Assembly (NCBI GenBank): GCA_964553255.1
Contig: CAZKJS010000035.1
Span: forward strand, 1-17,263
Reading direction: 5' to 3'
Length of the DNA stretch: 17,263 nt
Source of the DNA: JAQUCI01 sp964553255
GTDB taxonomy: Bacteria; Bacillota_I; Bacilli_A; Erysipelotrichales; Erysipelotrichaceae
Shown: positions 14,230 through 17,263 of the stretch, one piece after another
Layout of the letters: every line of letters starts with the position of its first letter
How positions within the stretch are numbered: position 1 is the first letter of the stretch
Made by a program: the position numbers and the translations under genes
Notes under the pieces: model-generated
The model's database searches: none
What the model was told of the DNA's origin: nothing
The model's input: the letters and a program-made list of their open reading frames with translations, nothing else

Positions 14230-15204
14230 TTACTCCTTATTTTCAAATTGTGATAACAAATACCCATACCCTTTATCAGCCATTTTTTCTTTGGGGATAA
14301 AAAGTAATGAAGCACTGTTAATACAATAGCGGATCGAACTTGGTGACTCTGGATCATTAGTAAAAACATGACCTAAATGTGTATTGCCAGTTCGACTCAA
14401 CACCTCTACGCGTTTATTAAATAAACTGCGATCTTCCATATACACAAGGGTATTATCATCAATCCCTTTGGCAAAGCTTGGCCAACCACACGAACTAATG
14501 TATTTATCCTTTGAACTAAATAAAGGCTCACCCGTAACGATATCAACATATATTCCCTCATCTTCATTAGTGTGATAACTATTGATGAATGGTACTTCGG
14601 TTCCTTTTTTTTGCGTCACTTGATATTGCTCACTAGTTAAACGCGTCTTGATCTCTTCATCAGTTGGTCTATCATATGGTTTAGCATCAATCATAAGTTG
14701 ACTAGCTTCCTTTATTTCCGCTAAATTGATATGACAATATCCACTTGGGTTTTTGATCAAGTAATCTTGATGATAATCTTCAGCGTCAAAGAAATTTATC
14801 AATGGTCCAACTTCAACATTGAATTTTTTAGTTCGAAGTTTTTCAACATTTACGACCTTTTCAACAATGGCTTTACTATTATCATCTATATAATATATTC
14901 CAGTTTGATATTGCGTACCGATATCATTTCCTTGACGATTAACAACCGTTGGATCTATCACTTTAAAAAACAGGAACAACAAAGATTCAAGACTAACTTT
15001 TGTATTATCAAATTCTATTTTTACGGTTTCTTTAAATCTTGTTTTACCACTACATACATCTTTATAATTAGCCATATCTAACATATCACCATTAGCATAA
15101 CCAACTGTAGTAGTGATAACACCATTTACAACCTGCATTAAACGTTCAACTCCCCAAAAACAACCTCCAGCAAGATATATTACTTCTTTATTTAGATCAT
15201 TCAT
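14230..15204 (-). CDS. msrAB: Fused peptide methionine sulfoxide reductase MsrA-MsrB
   Basis: Repairs both S- and R-methionine sulfoxides. It has 324 residues from the ATG at 15202-15204, which has AGGAGG 7 bases upstream; the frame opens 9 codons earlier without a site. The MsrA domain covers about 1-165: catalytic C15 in AGGCFWGVE, C51 in VCSGKTRF, TQYQTGIYY, and C157 in GYCHINL. The MsrB domain covers about 190-315: SCGWPSF (238-244), THLGHVFTN, and catalytic C294 in RYCINSASL. The MsrB half lacks the CxxC zinc pairs seen in some relatives. No signal peptide is seen, so it is cytosolic. It sits between rlmA and cysK, linking oxidised-sulfur repair with cysteine supply. Confidence 0.95.
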   Translation of the reverse strand: MNDLNKEVIYLAGGCFWGVERLMQVVNGVITTTVGYANGDMLDMANYKDVCSGKTRFKETVKIEFDNTKVSLESLLFLFFKVIDPTVVNRQGNDIGTQYQTGIYYIDDNSKAIVEKVVNVEKLRTKKFNVEVGPLINFFDAEDYHQDYLIKNPSGYCHINLAEIKEASQLMIDAKPYDRPTDEEIKTRLTSEQYQVTQKKGTEVPFINSYHTNEDEGIYVDIVTGEPLFSSKDKYISSCGWPSFAKGIDDNTLVYMEDRSLFNKRVEVLSRTGNTHLGHVFTNDPESPSSIRYCINSASLLFIPKEKMADKGYGYLLSQFENKE

Positions 15205-15220
15205 TTTTATTCCTCCTATG

Positions 15221-16012
15221 TTAATCAACACAATATATATTTATCTTAAACGATACTTTTGTTTTTAACTGTTTAAGCGCAGCTAAACGCATCTTACCCG
15301 CTATTGGGGTTCTATGATAATAAGGTGTCATCATGAATAGTGCCATGATATCCTTATGATCATCAAGCTTTATTTCGTATTCAATCGCTTCTTCACTTAT
15401 CAACTTAAAACCACACAACTCGTCTTTTTCTTCATTAAGATAAACTGATTCATATAATACTTCTTTTAATTGTAATAAGTGCTCTTTACCAGGTGTGACC
15501 ATTATCAATATGCCTTCTTTTTTTAAAACACGATGATATTCATTAAGATTAAATGGCGCAAAGCAATTTAGCACAAGATCAACACTCTCACTAACGATTG
15601 GTAAATCTTGATTATGAGCAACAATATAAAGAATATCTTTATTAGTTTTTTGTGCTATTTTAATTGCTTTTTTAGCGATATCAACGCCAATGACCTCTAA
15701 ATTGACAATTGCTTTCTTGATCAAATCGGTATAATATCCTTCGCCACAACCACTATCTAACACTATTTTGACATTCGCTTTTTTGATTAGATCAATTAGT
15801 TTATCACTTAATAAGTGATAATGTCCTTTGTTAAGAAAATCTCTTCGTGCTTTTATCATTTCAGAGGTATCACCATACTCTTTGTGTCTTTGTTTAAGAA
15901 GTAAATTCAAATATCCCTCTTTACTAATATCAAAACGATGATCATTTTCACATTGATATTGTTGTTGATCTTTAAAAAGTTTTGTTTGGCAAATTGGACA
16001 GCGTAATATCAT
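15221..16012 (-). CDS. rlmA: 23S rRNA (guanine-N1)-methyltransferase RlmA-like
   Basis: A SAM-dependent rRNA methyltransferase of 263 residues. The N-terminal zinc finger CPIC (5-8) plus C21 and H25 (CENDHRFD) is typical of RlmA proteins. The line YLNLLLKQRHKEYGDTSEMIKARRDFLNKGHY is family-specific. SAM motif I is VLDSGCGEGYY (84-94), followed by VIGVDIAKKAIK, and FAPFNLNEYHRVLKKEG. RlmA and its TlrB relatives methylate G745 or G748 of 23S rRNA; which base is used here is not readable. AGAGGT precedes the ATG. It ends 16 bases before msrAB. Confidence 0.88.
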   Translation of the reverse strand: MILRCPICQTKLFKDQQQYQCENDHRFDISKEGYLNLLLKQRHKEYGDTSEMIKARRDFLNKGHYHLLSDKLIDLIKKANVKIVLDSGCGEGYYTDLIKKAIVNLEVIGVDIAKKAIKIAQKTNKDILYIVAHNQDLPIVSESVDLVLNCFAPFNLNEYHRVLKKEGILIMVTPGKEHLLQLKEVLYESVYLNEEKDELCGFKLISEEAIEYEIKLDDHKDIMALFMMTPYYHRTPIAGKMRLAALKQLKTKVSFKINIYCVD

Positions 16013-16046
16013 ATTAACCTCTTCTGTTTTATTTTATCACACAATC

Positions 16047-16067
16047 AAAAAAGTGCATTATAAACGC
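16047..16067 (-). terminator. Weak hairpin terminator after cysNC
   Basis: On the minus strand GCGTT-TAT-AATGC (5-bp stem with one G-U) is followed by ACTTTTTTG. It is short and AT-rich. The same bases contain TATAAT (plus 16058-16063), which could instead be the -10 of the rlmA operon, although no good -35 is present. Confidence 0.3.
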
Positions 16068-16095
16068 CCTATTCTCATATTAGTTATGATCTTTA

Positions 16096-17263
16096 TTATA
16101 AGTATTTATGTTTCATGATGTAATCATTGATCAAAGCAATCGCTTCATCAAGGTCTATGATACTAGTATCAATTGCAAGCTCAGCATTATTTGGAATCTC
16201 ATACGGACTTGTAATACCAGTAAAGTTTGGTATTTCACCTTTACGTGCTTTTTGATATAAACCCTTTATATCTCTTTTCTCACACACCTCAAGTGGCGTA
16301 CTCACATACACTTAAACAAATGCTTCACCAATAATAGCACGAGCGAGCTCGCGATCTTGTTGATAAGGCGATATAAATGATGCCATGACGATCAAACCAG
16401 CATCATTCATCAGCTTAGCAACTTCTGCGACTCTTCTAATATTTTCAACCCTATCTTCTTCTTTAAACCCCAAGTTTTTGTTAAAACCAAAACGTATATT
16501 ATCACCATCAAGTAACATTGTGTGTTTACCTAAGTTGGCAAGTCTTTTTTCTATGCCATTAGCTAATGTTGTTTTACCAGAACCAGATAGTCCAGTAAAC
16601 CAAAGCGTAAATGGTTTCTGGTTTTTAATATTAGCTCGATATGCGGGTGTAATTTCGGTATGTTGATAAGTTAAATTGTTAGCTCTTCTTAGATCATAAT
16701 AAATGACACCACAAGCAGCTGTCATATGTGTGACTCTATCAATTAAGATAAAGCTACCAAGTGCTTTAACATGATCAAAATTCGCAAACACCATACGATC
16801 TGATAATGAAATATCAACATTAGCAATCTCATTTTTAGTTATTGATTCACTTGGTAATAATGACCCTGTATTTACATCTACCACATGCTTTATCTTTAAC
16901 ACCATGGCTATCGTTGACTTTGTGCCACACTTCAACCAATAACTTCTTCCTTGTATTAACGTTGAATCATCCATCCATAATATCGTCGCATTTAATAGAT
17001 CACTTACTATTAGTGACGATTCATTAGTGATCACATCACCCCTGCTCACATCAATAGCACGATCTAATTCAATACTTACTGCTTCACCACTTATAGCGCT
17101 ATTTGTAGTAATACCGGCTTGATATATCGTTTTGATATAAGCTTCTTGATAATTTGGTAGCACTGTTATCTTGTCATTGATACTAATAGCTCCCTTTTCT
17201 ATCTGACCTTGAACTGGTACCCTTTTTTTGTACTTATGTATCTTTGTCGAATATTATATCATA
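16096..17263 (-). pseudogene. cysNC: Disrupted, partial sulfate adenylyltransferase subunit 1 / APS kinase fusion
   Basis: The encoded protein would join a CysN EF-Tu-like GTPase tail (domains II and III, from about 17230 to 16640) to an APS kinase, making APS and then PAPS from sulfate. The N-terminal GTPase domain lies beyond the window edge. CysN marks: GQIEKGAISINDKITVLP, GEAVSIELDRAIDVSRGDVI, DRVTHMTAACG. APS kinase marks: P-loop GLSGSGKTTLANG (near 16593), LDGDNIRFGF, FISPY, PLEVCEKRD, GLYQKARKGEI. At 16312-16314 an in-frame TAA replaces the residue between GEAFV and VYVSTPLEVCEKRD; relatives usually have Glu there, one base away. Near 17233-17256 the frame also appears to shift. The rest is well conserved, so decay is recent, or these are sequence errors. 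Confidence 0.85.

Noticed and set aside
14731..15081. 116-codon open frame on the plus strand inside msrAB
   Set aside because: Antisense to the catalytic MsrA domain; no ribosome site, and the translation is unlike a protein. A shadow of msrAB.

Overview
The window is AT-rich bacterial DNA using the standard code: TGA is used as a stop (murT, gatD) and Trp is TGG. Shine-Dalgarno sites are mostly AGGAG-like. The gene set (MurT/GatD pair, PyrR attenuator with uracil permease, PiT plus DUF47, Mbeg1-like lipase, fused MsrA-MsrB, long-N-terminus CysE) points to a low-GC Gram-positive lineage. An Erysipelotrichia, Izemoplasma or Haloplasma-like member of the Bacillota/Mycoplasmatota border is my inference; no rRNA or other marker in the window settles it. 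I see no tRNA, rRNA, CRISPR array, transposase or integrase.

Layout. (1) 1-2754, minus strand: an Mbeg1-like alpha/beta hydrolase, a DsrE-like small protein overlapping it by 29 bp, then nagA, closed by a double hairpin terminator. (2) 2877-4675, plus strand: a C45-family acyltransferase/peptidase run tightly into an MNT nucleotidyltransferase / HEPN RNase toxin-antitoxin pair (MntA/HepT type), ended by a strong hairpin. (3) 4676-5059: a 384-bp gene-poor stretch whose last 150 bases look like a structured leader RNA in front of an unrecognised two-helix membrane protein (5060-5371). (4) 5441-6295, minus strand: a HAD phosphatase, divergent from (5) murT-gatD, plus strand, 6442-8464, the lipid II amidation pair. 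(6) 8481-10166, minus strand: PiT phosphate transporter and its DUF47 partner. (7) 10302-12360, minus strand: pyrR-uraA behind a complete PyrR-type attenuator. (8) 12375-16012, minus strand: a sulfur/repair operon rlmA-msrAB-cysK-cysE with 2 to 16 bp between genes. (9) 16096-17263, minus strand: a cysNC (sulfate-activation) gene cut by the right window edge and broken by an in-frame stop.

Working together: CysE and CysK make O-acetylserine and cysteine, MsrAB repairs oxidised methionine, and the broken CysNC upstream would have made APS/PAPS from sulfate. If the lesion is real, the cell has probably given up sulfate activation while keeping cysteine synthesis from sulfide. PyrR senses UMP/UTP and controls itself and the uracil permease.

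The most unusual points are: a GatD glutaminase subunit without its catalytic Cys and His although the gene is intact and still paired with MurT; an uncharacterised leader RNA with mutually exclusive pairings before a small membrane protein; the disrupted cysNC; and the C45-MntA-HepT gene run.
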